This document shows, one piece after another, positions 41,361 through 48,124 of a stretch of 64,000 nucleotides of DNA. Within the stretch, counting starts at the first letter, position 1. Each line of letters begins with the position of its first letter. The notes below the pieces were generated by a model. It was not told where the DNA came from, did not search any database, and was given only the letters and a program-made list of their open reading frames with translations. This DNA is from Brevibacillus composti (GTDB lineage Bacteria; Bacillota; Bacilli; Brevibacillales; Brevibacillaceae): the NCBI RefSeq assembly GCF_016406105.1, contig NZ_CP066308.1, positions 817,501 through 881,500 on the forward strand. Direction: 5' to 3'. The position numbers were made by a program, and so were the translations under genes.

Positions 41361-41576
41361 ATGCAAGAAAAACTGGCTGCTCTTCGACGCTACCATAATA
41401 TCTCCCAAAAGGAGATGGCCGATCTCATTAGAGTGGATCTTCGTACTTACATCAATAAAGAGAATGGCCAGTCTCAATTCAAAGCAAATGAAATGTTCGC
41501 CATCGCTCGAAAATTTCAAATGCCAATTGACGAAATTTTTTTACCGACGAACTTCGAGAAACATGAAGTTTCGTAA
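41361..41576 (+). CDS. Cro-like XRE family regulator
   Basis: 71-residue helix-turn-helix protein (NISQKEMADLIRVDLRTYINKENG) with a short tail, start ATG 41361 behind GGAGGTGAC. Its position, first gene on the rightward side and divergent from the repressor, is that of Cro. It may bind one of the two operator classes found here. Confidence 0.85.
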   Translation: MQEKLAALRRYHNISQKEMADLIRVDLRTYINKENGQSQFKANEMFAIARKFQMPIDEIFLPTNFEKHEVS

Positions 41577-41597
41577 GAAAGGAGTTGAACCAAAGCG

Positions 41598-42401
41598 ATG
41601 AACAAACAGCAAATTTTCAATCATTCTATGTTCGGCGATCTGCCGGTAATCGTTGTGGGCGGGGTTGAGTGGTTCGGAGCAACGGAAGTGGCGAAGGCGT
41701 TGACGTTCGCAAAACCACATGATGCCATTACCAACCACGTGGATGAAGATGACTCCGCGGTCTACGGAGTCATCGACTCACTCGGTAGAACGCAGCAGAA
41801 GAAGTTTATCATCGAGTCCGGTCTTTACAGCCTGATCTTTGGGGCGGCCAAGCAAGGTAACAACCCGGAAATTCAGGAAAAAGCAAAGCAGTTCAAGCGT
41901 TGGGTAACCCGCGAAGTGCTCCCGACGATCCGCAAACACGGTGGCTACCTAACGCCAGCGAAGATCGAAGAAGTGCTGCTCAACCCGGATACCATCATTG
42001 ATCTTGCACAGCGGCTGAAACAGGCGAACGAAGAAAAAGCGAAGCTGACTGCGCAGATAGAAGCCGATAAGCCGAAAGTCATCTTCGCTGATTCGGTGGC
42101 CGCCAGTAAAACAAGTATCCTGATCGGCGATCTGGCGAAGATCCTGAAGCAAAACGGATATGACACTGGTCAAAAACGTCTATTCGCTCAGCTTCGGGAT
42201 GAAGGTTATCTGATCAAACGTAAAGGCGCCGACTATAACATGCCGACGCAACGGGCAATGGAAGTGGGGCTGTTTGAAATCAAAGAGACTGTGGTCACCC
42301 ACTCTGACGGTCACATTTCCATAAGCAAAACACCAAAGGTAACCGGCAAAGGGCAAATTTATTTTATTAACAAATATGCCGGGAGGGTCGAAGCATCATG
42401 A
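41598..42401 (+). CDS. Phage antirepressor (BRO-N and KilAC domains)
   Basis: 267 residues. The N-terminal BRO domain spans about residues 15-115 (VEWFGATEVAKALTFAKP, GLYSLIFGAAKQGN, FKRWVTREVLPTIRKHG). A coiled linker follows, and a KilAC domain covers about 150-260 (KILKQNGYDTGQKRLFAQLRDEGYLIK). Such proteins counter the repressor in Gram-positive phages. Site AAAGGAG precedes the start. Confidence 0.92.
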   Translation: MNKQQIFNHSMFGDLPVIVVGGVEWFGATEVAKALTFAKPHDAITNHVDEDDSAVYGVIDSLGRTQQKKFIIESGLYSLIFGAAKQGNNPEIQEKAKQFKRWVTREVLPTIRKHGGYLTPAKIEEVLLNPDTIIDLAQRLKQANEEKAKLTAQIEADKPKVIFADSVAASKTSILIGDLAKILKQNGYDTGQKRLFAQLRDEGYLIKRKGADYNMPTQRAMEVGLFEIKETVVTHSDGHISISKTPKVTGKGQIYFINKYAGRVEAS

Positions 42402-42682
42402 ACACATCGTTTGACCAACTCCCCAACATCCTCACAGTCAAGCAAGTGGCCGAGATCATGGGCTGGCATCCCAACACGGTATATATCCGCTGTACGAGCG
42501 GAGAGCTGCCAAGCTTCAAAAGCGGCAACAGCCGTCGCATTCGCCGGGAAGCGTTTATTGAATGGATGGAGCGGCTTGAGAAAGCAGACACTTTCGCAAT
42601 ATTACGAACGGATGAAGTTGAAGAGGATCGCCTAAACACCTCACCCAGAAAGAAAGGAGGTTACCACCTTGCACGTGGTTGA
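42398..42682 (+). CDS. Excisionase-like helix-turn-helix protein
   Basis: 94 residues. A MerR/Xis-type HTH (ILTVKQVAEIMGWHPNTVYIRCTSGELPSFKSG then RRIRREAFIEWMERL) fills residues 8-62. This domain occurs in phage excisionases and in small regulators. It overlaps the antirepressor by 4 bases. Excisionase is a reasonable role because no other candidate is seen near the integrase. Confidence 0.8.
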   Translation: MNTSFDQLPNILTVKQVAEIMGWHPNTVYIRCTSGELPSFKSGNSRRIRREAFIEWMERLEKADTFAILRTDEVEEDRLNTSPRKKGGYHLARG

Positions 42683-42893
42683 GAAACGGCTGCTTGAGTT
42701 GGTGGGAATATCTTTCCAACGCCAGCTTACCGCTGCAGAACGTGACGACCTGCGATTCTGCCATCGGTTTCTAGTGGAACGTGAATGGAAACTCGGTCTT
42801 TTAGAAGCGCAGTCATATCTCGCGAGCCTGACTAACGATACCGAATGGCAGCACGAGATCTGCCGAAAGATTGACGCCTTAGATGGGAGGTGA
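42669..42893 (+). CDS. Small phage protein (74 residues)
   Basis: Start TTG 42669 (or GTG 42675) behind AAAGGAGG; overlaps the preceding gene by 14 bases. The sequence is mainly helical and charged and ends ALDGR. The codons for the last residues and the stop contain GGGAGGTGA, a ribosome site. No known family. Confidence 0.65.
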   Translation: MHVVEKRLLELVGISFQRQLTAAERDDLRFCHRFLVEREWKLGLLEAQSYLASLTNDTEWQHEICRKIDALDGR

Positions 42894-42949
42894 GTGGGGG
42901 ATGGGCGGTTGGTAACAGAGTTGACGTATGTTGGAAGGAGTGATCGCCG

Positions 42950-43159
42950 ATGGATACTCAAATAAAAAGCTCGCTTAGTAAGTATTTGCAGCGCGGGATC
43001 GCGCACATTGAGGCCGCACATAAAGAGCTAGACAGGGCAAAGTTTTTTCTTGGGGCTGCCGGGTGCCGTGAGGATAAGTACCTAGTCCCGATGCGCATCA
43101 ATCTGGAAATGCTTCACGAAGACCTACTATTCGAGATTAAACGGCTTGATGGGAGGTGA
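42950..43159 (+). CDS. Small phage protein (69 residues)
   Basis: Start ATG 42950 behind TTGGAAGGAGTGATC. Helical, with lysine and glutamate, ends KRLDGR. Its last codons and stop (GATGGGAGGTGA) again supply the ribosome site for the next gene. No known family. Confidence 0.65.
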   Translation: MDTQIKSSLSKYLQRGIAHIEAAHKELDRAKFFLGAAGCREDKYLVPMRINLEMLHEDLLFEIKRLDGR

Positions 43160-43164
43160 ATCAC

Positions 43165-43597
43165 ATGTTCACAAAAGATGAATACATGCACTCACTGGAG
43201 CGGACGTACCGCACAAACCGGGTTCCACAATGCAGGCCGCTGGTTCGGCCTGGCGTATCGCAACTTGCGCATGTCGATGCTCTTGAGCCCGGAGCGCCGA
43301 GACAGCGTCCGCGATTGCAGACATGCGCTGCTGGCGGCTTGGAAAGAATTTGCAAGAGTGTGGATGAACAAACAAAAAGAAACCACCGTAGGTACGGTGG
43401 CAGGAAAGGAAAAGGCTAAGGGTTCCGAAGTTGCCTTTTTATCACAGGATCATCCGGTTTCCCTGGTTTCTTCGGATATGCAATGTAATCCGCAGCAATC
43501 CCATGTTGAAGAGCCCGTTCATATAATCGAACTTCGTCTTCATGCAACGATGGAATCTGCTCTTGATGAATCTCGAGCTCGTACTCAAAATTTATAA
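43165..43597 (+). pseudogene. Small early phage gene, probably frameshifted
   Basis: ATG 43165 has the site GGGAGGTGA and encodes MFTKDEYMHSLERTYRTN, after which this frame becomes arginine/proline-rich and stops at 43419. The +1 frame has no ribosome site but from about 43225 reads as protein: GFHNAGRWFGLAYRNLRM then LAAWKEFARVWMNKQK. A 1-base change near 43215-43232 would join them. The end is uncertain, because the second frame runs to 43597 across the opposite-strand gene. Confidence 0.45.
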
Positions 43598-43757
43598 CTT
43601 TCCAAAGGGATTTTTCGATGTAGTTTATTGCCCGGAGCTTGGCGCTCTCTTTATCTTCCGCAATAACCCAAACGTGAGCCTTTGCACCGGCAATATCTTC
43701 ACAATCTTTATTATCTGGCATCGGAACAATATTAATCACAAACAAGTATGGATTCAT
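43416..43757 (-). CDS. Hypothetical minus-strand protein in the early region (113 residues)
   Basis: ATG 43757 has AAGGAGGCGATTTCA upstream on the minus strand. The product begins MNPYLFVINIVPMPDN; its body includes AHVWVIAEDKESAKLRA. No family was recognised. It opposes the early transcription direction and its 5' flank is nearly identical to that of another minus-strand gene at 44404, so the pair may be independently expressed cargo. Confidence 0.6.
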   Translation of the reverse strand: MNPYLFVINIVPMPDNKDCEDIAGAKAHVWVIAEDKESAKLRAINYIEKSLWKVINFEYELEIHQEQIPSLHEDEVRLYERALQHGIAADYIAYPKKPGKPDDPVIKRQLRNP

Positions 43758-43765
43758 TGAAATCG

Positions 43766-43840
43766 CCTCCTTCCTGTAACGATTTGGTAAGTCTGGACAA
43801 CGAACCATTTCGACAAGAAAGTGGAAATTCCTACAAGAAA
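43766..43840. repeat. Divergent regulatory module, copy A
   Basis: Shares about 35 nearly identical bases (43766-43801, one mismatch) with copy B at 44687-44722, then partial identity for another 40 bases. It contains the minus-strand ribosome site of one gene and the upstream region of a plus-strand gene. Confidence 0.75.
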
Positions 43841-43853
43841 GTGAGGGTGTTTA

Positions 43854-44069
43854 ATGAACAACATCAGCAAACAAGCAATTTGGCAAGCAGTTAACTCTGA
43901 TGAATACGGCGACTGGCTGGTGGAGATCGCGCAGGAACATACCCGTTTGGCGCGGGAGTTAATTGTCAACAAGCACCTGACAGACGAGAACAAGGAAATC
44001 TTCGCGGCACGCATTGAGCAGCTTCGTAAGGAGCGGGATTCGATCCTGCGGCAATTTGAGGGGAGGTGA
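43854..44069 (+). CDS. Small phage protein (71 residues)
   Basis: Start ATG 43854, in the plus direction from module copy A with GTGAGGGTG upstream. Charged helical protein (ARIEQLRKERDSILRQFEGR). It ends with EGR encoded by GAGGGGAGGTGA, the ribosome site of the following gene. No known family. Confidence 0.65.
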   Translation: MNNISKQAIWQAVNSDEYGDWLVEIAQEHTRLARELIVNKHLTDENKEIFAARIEQLRKERDSILRQFEGR

Positions 44070-44075
44070 GTGGGG

Positions 44076-44414
44076 ATGGAAAAGGTTCATGCTGATCTGG
44101 CCGACGTGCTGGAACGAATTAAGAATTTATCAGTTCTTCAAAGAGGAGGCGTGCTAGATGATTTGAACAACTGGCAAGCCTTTGTTGATCAAGTTGGGTT
44201 TCAAAATCTTGGACAAATGCTTCAAGTACAAAAGATATGCCCTGCAACATCATCAAAAGGGATTCTTTTAGAGAAAGCGATTCGGAGCAAAAAAAATGAG
44301 ATTGCACAAGAATTCGCAAGTCGTTTATATGATGAGGGACTTACGGTTCAAGATGCAATCTCAATACTGGACACAGCAAAAAACGCGATCCTAAATTCGA
44401 AATTCACCCTTTGA
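44076..44414 (+). CDS. Hypothetical phage protein (112 residues)
   Basis: ATG 44076 lies nine bases after GGGAGG; GTG 44070 would be too near. The body is AT-richer than neighbouring genes from about 44130 on (for example SLQRG... replaced by ILLEKAIRSKKNEIAQEF). It ends convergent with the minus-strand gene at 44404, overlapping it by 11 bases. No family was recognised. Confidence 0.6.
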   Translation: MEKVHADLADVLERIKNLSVLQRGGVLDDLNNWQAFVDQVGFQNLGQMLQVQKICPATSSKGILLEKAIRSKKNEIAQEFASRLYDEGLTVQDAISILDTAKNAILNSKFTL

Positions 44415-44679
44415 TATAAGCCTCAACTGTTTCTCGGGATGGTTTTTCTGGTTTATAAGTTGCATTTGGATTCATGTCATTCAGAATCCGAATATTCATT
44501 TTCTCACCGCGACTGCATCTGTTCCCAGCGTAAGCACCAGCAAGACAGGCGATGTAGTGGCTGCCATAAGACATACATATGGGTAGGTTATGGCAGTCGT
44601 GAGTGTATACCTCTATTCCAGCATCATCCAGTGTGGTTTCATCTGTCAATGATGGTGCGATTAAAGGATTCTTGTACAA
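44404..44679 (-). CDS. Hypothetical minus-strand protein in the early region (91 residues)
   Basis: TTG 44679 lies behind AAGGAGGTGAAACC on the minus strand. The product includes HDCHNLPICMSYGSHYIACLAG, with four cysteines in total and histidines that could bind a metal, and a C-terminus YKPEKPSRETVEAYIKG. The 5' flank matches that of the minus-strand gene at 43416, while the two proteins are unrelated by eye. Confidence 0.55.
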   Translation of the reverse strand: MYKNPLIAPSLTDETTLDDAGIEVYTHDCHNLPICMSYGSHYIACLAGAYAGNRCSRGEKMNIRILNDMNPNATYKPEKPSRETVEAYIKG

Positions 44680-44686
44680 GGTTTCA

Positions 44687-44760
44687 CCTCCTTCCTGTAA
44701 TGATTTGGTAAGTCTGGACAACTTCCAAATTCGACGGAAAGGTGGAAAATCCTACACAAA
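44687..44760. repeat. Divergent regulatory module, copy B
   Basis: Second copy of the element at 43766. Conserved part: CCTCCTTCCTGTAA, one variable base, then GATTTGGTAAGTCTGGACAAC. It separates the minus-strand gene at 44404 from the plus-strand gene at 44774. Confidence 0.75.
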
Positions 44761-44773
44761 GGAGATGAGAGGT

Positions 44774-44941
44774 ATGGACAAGCTGATGAACCAACGACAG
44801 CAGGAGATTCTTGAAAAAACCTTTGCCTGGGAGATCCGCCGGATGACGGCATCGGGGCTCCCGGGGACGCACCAGGCTGTGGCAGCCTACAGCGACAGGC
44901 TCTTGGAAAACAAAAAGAAGATGGGAGGAATCAAGGAATGA
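44774..44941 (+). CDS. Small phage protein (55 residues)
   Basis: ATG 44774 behind GGAGATGAGAGGT. Contains TFAWEIRRMTASGLPGTHQAV and a lysine-rich end. It overlaps the next start by 4 bases. No known family. Confidence 0.6.
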   Translation: MDKLMNQRQQEILEKTFAWEIRRMTASGLPGTHQAVAAYSDRLLENKKKMGGIKE

Positions 44942-45210
44942 AATACGATTTCCAAGCCGCGGAGCGGCGGATTGAGGAACTGAAACTGATCTATCGGCAA
45001 ATAAAGGAGCAGCATCAAGAGGACGGCACCTGGGACTGGTGGATCATGGCACAGATCGAGGAGATCGAGCTGGAGATCGAAGAGGCCAAACGCAAAATGG
45101 CCGTCAGGCAGGACGGCCATCCAGCAAAAGCTGTTTCAAATGTTATCACTCCGATTATACCTGCTTGGCAAACAGCGAGCAAGGAGGTCGTGCAAAGTGG
45201 GAGCCTTTAA
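44938..45210 (+). CDS. Coiled-coil phage protein (90 residues)
   Basis: Start ATG 44938 in an ATGA overlap, with GGGAGGAATCAAGG upstream. Residues 6-60 are heptad-like and charged (ERRIEELKLIYRQIKEQ, IEEIELEIEEAKRKM). The tail is less ordered. No known family. Confidence 0.65.
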   Translation: MKYDFQAAERRIEELKLIYRQIKEQHQEDGTWDWWIMAQIEEIELEIEEAKRKMAVRQDGHPAKAVSNVITPIIPAWQTASKEVVQSGSL

Positions 45211-45378
45211 GGATTCGATCATCTTCGACGAGGCGGACAGGCCGTTGGACTATTGTGATGATTGTGGAAACGGGATTTATGCGGCCAAGCAATCTGGAAG
45301 ATCGGCGGAGAGATCTACTGTTGTAGTGCATGCTTCAAAAACGCTATCGGTGCTGTTGAGCCGATGCGGATCACATAA
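45197..45378 (+). pseudogene. Zinc-ribbon phage protein, frameshifted
   Basis: GTG 45197 lies behind AAGGAGGTCG. Its frame encodes LDYCDDCGNGIYAAKQSG, the first CxxC of a zinc ribbon, then turns into low-complexity sequence that stops at 45427. Shifting by one base at about 45293-45302 gives KIGGEIYCCSACFKNAIGAVEPMRIT and a stop at 45378, which supplies the second CxxC pair. The intact gene would encode about 60 residues. This is either a real indel or a base-calling error. Confidence 0.6.
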
Positions 45379-45401
45379 TCACATAGTCGAAACCGGCGGC
45401 A

Positions 45402-45614
45402 ATGCCCCGCTGGTCGCAGGGAGATGACCGCCCCTGCCTGATGAGACAGGTCTACATATGCGAGGTCAAAGCGTGGCGCAGCCGATGGAGCTGCAACGGC
45501 TGGCAGAGAGGTTGGGCTGCTGGCGGCCTCGTGACAAACGAAGAAGGGAGGAGAAACAGTGTTCAAATTGGACGAGTTTGCAAACGGTGCTCTTGCAGAG
45601 AAATTCAACATTGA
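45402..45614 (+). CDS. Small Trp/Cys-rich phage protein (uncertain)
   Basis: Possible 70-residue protein with REVYICE-like features (CLMRQVYICEVKAWRSRWSC NGW). There is no clear ribosome site at ATG 45402 (ATG 45441 is an alternative), and it overlaps the next gene by 56 bases. Kept at low confidence because no other gene explains 45379-45558. Confidence 0.3.
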   Translation: MPRWSQGDDRPCLMRQVYICEVKAWRSRWSCNGWQRGWAAGGLVTNEEGRRNSVQIGRVCKRCSCREIQH

Positions 45615-45915
45615 AGCACAGCGAGTGCTGGAGAACATCGCGGATCCCAATACGGATCCAAAGAAGGCACGTACCATCACTTTGACAGTCACACTCAAAG
45701 CTGATGAAAACCGCGAACTGGCTATGGTTGACATCAACGCCAAGGCATCCCTTGCACCTGCAAAAGGTGTGCAAACGAAAATCATCATGGGTCGCGACAG
45801 ACAAGGGAAGGTTGAAGCTGCAGAACTGAAATCTGGCGTAGTCGGTCAAACCTACATCACAGATGAAGGCGATGTAGCTGATGATCGCGGGAACAAAGTT
45901 GTGCAATTCAAATAA
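45559..45915 (+). CDS. Phage 'replication terminator protein'-like protein
   Basis: 118 residues starting at GTG 45559 behind GGGAGGAG. The sequence (DEFANGALAEKFN, RVLENIADPNTDPKKARTIT, KIIMGRD, GQTYITDEGDVADD) matches a small phage family that databases call replication terminator protein; that function is not proven for phages. It opens the replication and recombination block. Confidence 0.75.
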   Translation: MFKLDEFANGALAEKFNIEAQRVLENIADPNTDPKKARTITLTVTLKADENRELAMVDINAKASLAPAKGVQTKIIMGRDRQGKVEAAELKSGVVGQTYITDEGDVADDRGNKVVQFK

Positions 45916-45931
45916 TCGGGGAGGCTAACCC

Positions 45932-46642
45932 ATGTTGAAAGAAGCTCTGCAGTATTTGATTGGTCTTGGAAATGCAAAAATTTTCAATTCTGTTAGCGGC
46001 CAGGAGTACGCTTCGCAAACGGTTCACTTGCTCAAACGACCAACACCAGATGCGTTGGTCGTCAGAAACCTCTCTGGCCTGGTGGATTACCTGATCCATA
46101 ACTACGACAATCAGCCACCGGTCCTTGTTCATGTCGCCAGCCCGACGCAGGTGGATGTACTCAGCACTTTCAATACCGACTACAATCGGAATCATCTTTT
46201 GAGAGCCGAAGCGCTGCTTCCCAAAATCCCATTTGGACAGTTCTTGGATACTGAACAGTTCAACATTCTTCTCCAAAGCTGCTTCGTTTCGAACGAAGAT
46301 CGGGCCATGGTGTTGAAAGTAATTGGCAACATCAAAGAGGAAACGGTATCTACATTCGGCGATGATGGGGTGTCTCAGCAGGTTACAGCAAAAACAGGAG
46401 TCGCCACCGTTGAAAATGTAGTGGTCCCGAATCCGGTTACTTTGAAACCGTTCCGAACATTCGTAGAAATCGAACAACCAGAAAGCGAATTCATCTTCCG
46501 GATGCGAACCGGACCGGCGGCAGGTTTATTTGAAGCCGATGGCGGAACATGGAAGTTGACCGCAATAGCGCGAATCAAGGACTACCTCCAAGCCGCGTTG
46601 GAAGATGAGGTTACCAACGGAAAAGTCACGATTATTGCATAA
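45932..46642 (+). CDS. Conserved phage protein, DUF2303-like (tentative)
   Basis: 236 residues, start ATG 45932 behind GGGGAGG. It lies between the RTP-like gene and the SMC-like ATPase, the usual place of DUF2303-type proteins in similar phages. It has the segments LVVRNLSGLVDYLIHNYDN and PFRTFVEIEQPESEF. No catalytic motif is seen. Confidence 0.6.
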   Translation: MLKEALQYLIGLGNAKIFNSVSGQEYASQTVHLLKRPTPDALVVRNLSGLVDYLIHNYDNQPPVLVHVASPTQVDVLSTFNTDYNRNHLLRAEALLPKIPFGQFLDTEQFNILLQSCFVSNEDRAMVLKVIGNIKEETVSTFGDDGVSQQVTAKTGVATVENVVVPNPVTLKPFRTFVEIEQPESEFIFRMRTGPAAGLFEADGGTWKLTAIARIKDYLQAALEDEVTNGKVTIIA

Positions 46643-46787
46643 CGCTGTGAACGAGTTGCCCGCCCGTGTTCAACTTCGCTTGCTGGGCGGGAAATTACTT
46701 CAAATATAAAACCCAGCGTTGCCGCGCTGGGTTCGCACAATACTATAGTTTGCTCCATCATAGCACAGTTGGAGCATGGAGGTAAAT
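46643..46787 (+). promoter_or_regulatory. Structured leader before the SMC-like ATPase
   Basis: Three hairpins in 145 bases: CCCGCCC/GGGCGGG (46659-46691), AACCCAGCG/CGCTGGGTT with a 6-base loop (46710-46733) and TGCTCCA/TGGAGCA (46751-46776), the last next to the ribosome site TGGAGGT. None has a T run, so they are not ordinary terminators. A promoter or protein-binding leader is possible. Confidence 0.45.
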
Positions 46788-48122
46788 ATGATAAAGATCA
46801 ATAAACTGGAAATTGAAAACGTCAAGCGCGTCAAAGCGGTCAAAATGGAGCCGACCGCGAACGGCCTGACGATTGTCGGCGGGAAGAATAGTCAAGGGAA
46901 AACGAGCGTACTGGACGCGATTGCATGGGGCTTGGGCGGAAATAAGTACCGCCCTTCCCAGCCCGCTCGCGAGGGATCAGCAGTACCGCCCTATCTCCAT
47001 ATCGTCTTGTCCAACGGCCTGATCGTTGAGCGTAAAGGGAAAAACAGCGACTTGAAAATCATCGACCCGAACGGCCAAAAGGGCGGCCAACAGTTGCTTG
47101 ACAGCTTCGTGGAAGAACTGGCGATCGATTTGCCCAAGTTTATGAACGCGAGCGCCAAGGAAAAAACGGCCATTCTGCTACGTATCATTGGCGTAGGTGA
47201 TCGTCTACATGAATTGGAGCGTCAAGAACAGGAGTTGTACAACCGACGTCATGCGATTGGGCAGATTGCCGACCAGAAGGCCAAATTCGCCAAAGAACAA
47301 CCATACTTTCCGGATGCTCCAAAAGAGCCAATTTCAGCATCGGAGTTGATCCGTCAGCAGCAAGAAATCCTCGCCCGGAACGGCGAGAACCAGCGCAAGC
47401 GGCAGCGGCTGGCGCAGATTCAGGTGGCATACGCAAATCAAGGAGAAGAAGTCAGGAGATTAAAAGCGTTGCTGGCCGAAGCTGAAACAAAATATGCGCA
47501 ACTGGGGGGAGACTTGGAGATTGCCCAGAAAGACACGCTCGACCTGATGGACGAATCAACCGCTGAGTTGGAGGCGAACATCCGTCAGATCGACGAGATC
47601 AACCGTAAGGTCCGGGCAAATCTGGACAAGGACAAGGCTGAAGCGGATGCCAACGACTACCGCGTGCAATACGAAGCATTGACGGCCGAAATTACAGCCA
47701 TTCGCCGTCAGAAGACGGAATTGTTGACGAACGCGAATCTGCCTCTGCCGGGCCTGTCGGTCGAAGATGGCGAACTGGTCTACAACGGCCAGCGCTGGGA
47801 TAACATGAGCGGTTCCGAACAGCTCCGAGTGGCGACGGCAATCGTGCGGCGACTGAAACCAAACTGCGGATTTATTCTGTTGGACAAGCTGGAGCAGATG
47901 GATTTGGAGACACTTCGGGAGTTCGGTGCATGGTTAGAGCAGGAGGGGCTACAGGCGATTGCCACGCGCGTCAGCACAGGCGAAGAATGCTCCATCATCA
48001 TTGAGGACGGTTATGTTGTCGGTCAGGAGGGCGTGCAATTGCAGCAGCCGCCAGGCGAAATCGATCCCGGACCAACATGGGGCACCGGATCCAAAACAAC
48101 GTGGAAAGCAGGTGAGTTTTAA
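46788..48122 (+). CDS. SMC/RecF-like phage ATPase
   Basis: 444 residues. The N-terminal ATPase half has Walker A IVGGKNSQGKTSVLDA (about residues 31-46). A central coiled coil covers about 140-310. The C-terminal half has an ABC-type signature MSGSEQLRVATAI and a Walker B-like FILLDKLEQMD. Proteins of this type belong to phage recombination modules. Start ATG 46788 follows GGAGGTAA. The next genes encode a Sak4-like ATPase and a DUF669 protein, a common trio. Confidence 0.85.
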   Translation: MIKINKLEIENVKRVKAVKMEPTANGLTIVGGKNSQGKTSVLDAIAWGLGGNKYRPSQPAREGSAVPPYLHIVLSNGLIVERKGKNSDLKIIDPNGQKGGQQLLDSFVEELAIDLPKFMNASAKEKTAILLRIIGVGDRLHELERQEQELYNRRHAIGQIADQKAKFAKEQPYFPDAPKEPISASELIRQQQEILARNGENQRKRQRLAQIQVAYANQGEEVRRLKALLAEAETKYAQLGGDLEIAQKDTLDLMDESTAELEANIRQIDEINRKVRANLDKDKAEADANDYRVQYEALTAEITAIRRQKTELLTNANLPLPGLSVEDGELVYNGQRWDNMSGSEQLRVATAIVRRLKPNCGFILLDKLEQMDLETLREFGAWLEQEGLQAIATRVSTGEECSIIIEDGYVVGQEGVQLQQPPGEIDPGPTWGTGSKTTWKAGEF

Positions 48123-48124
48123 AA

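Noticed and set aside
43416-44760. Toxin-antitoxin or CRISPR-like unit in the duplicated module
   Set aside because: Only two copies of the element exist, the cargo proteins show no toxin or antitoxin motif, and there is no spacer-repeat pattern.
45458-45685. 75-codon frame overlapping the RTP-like gene
   Set aside because: It overlaps that gene by 127 bases, lacks a ribosome site and is arginine-rich, like a shadow.
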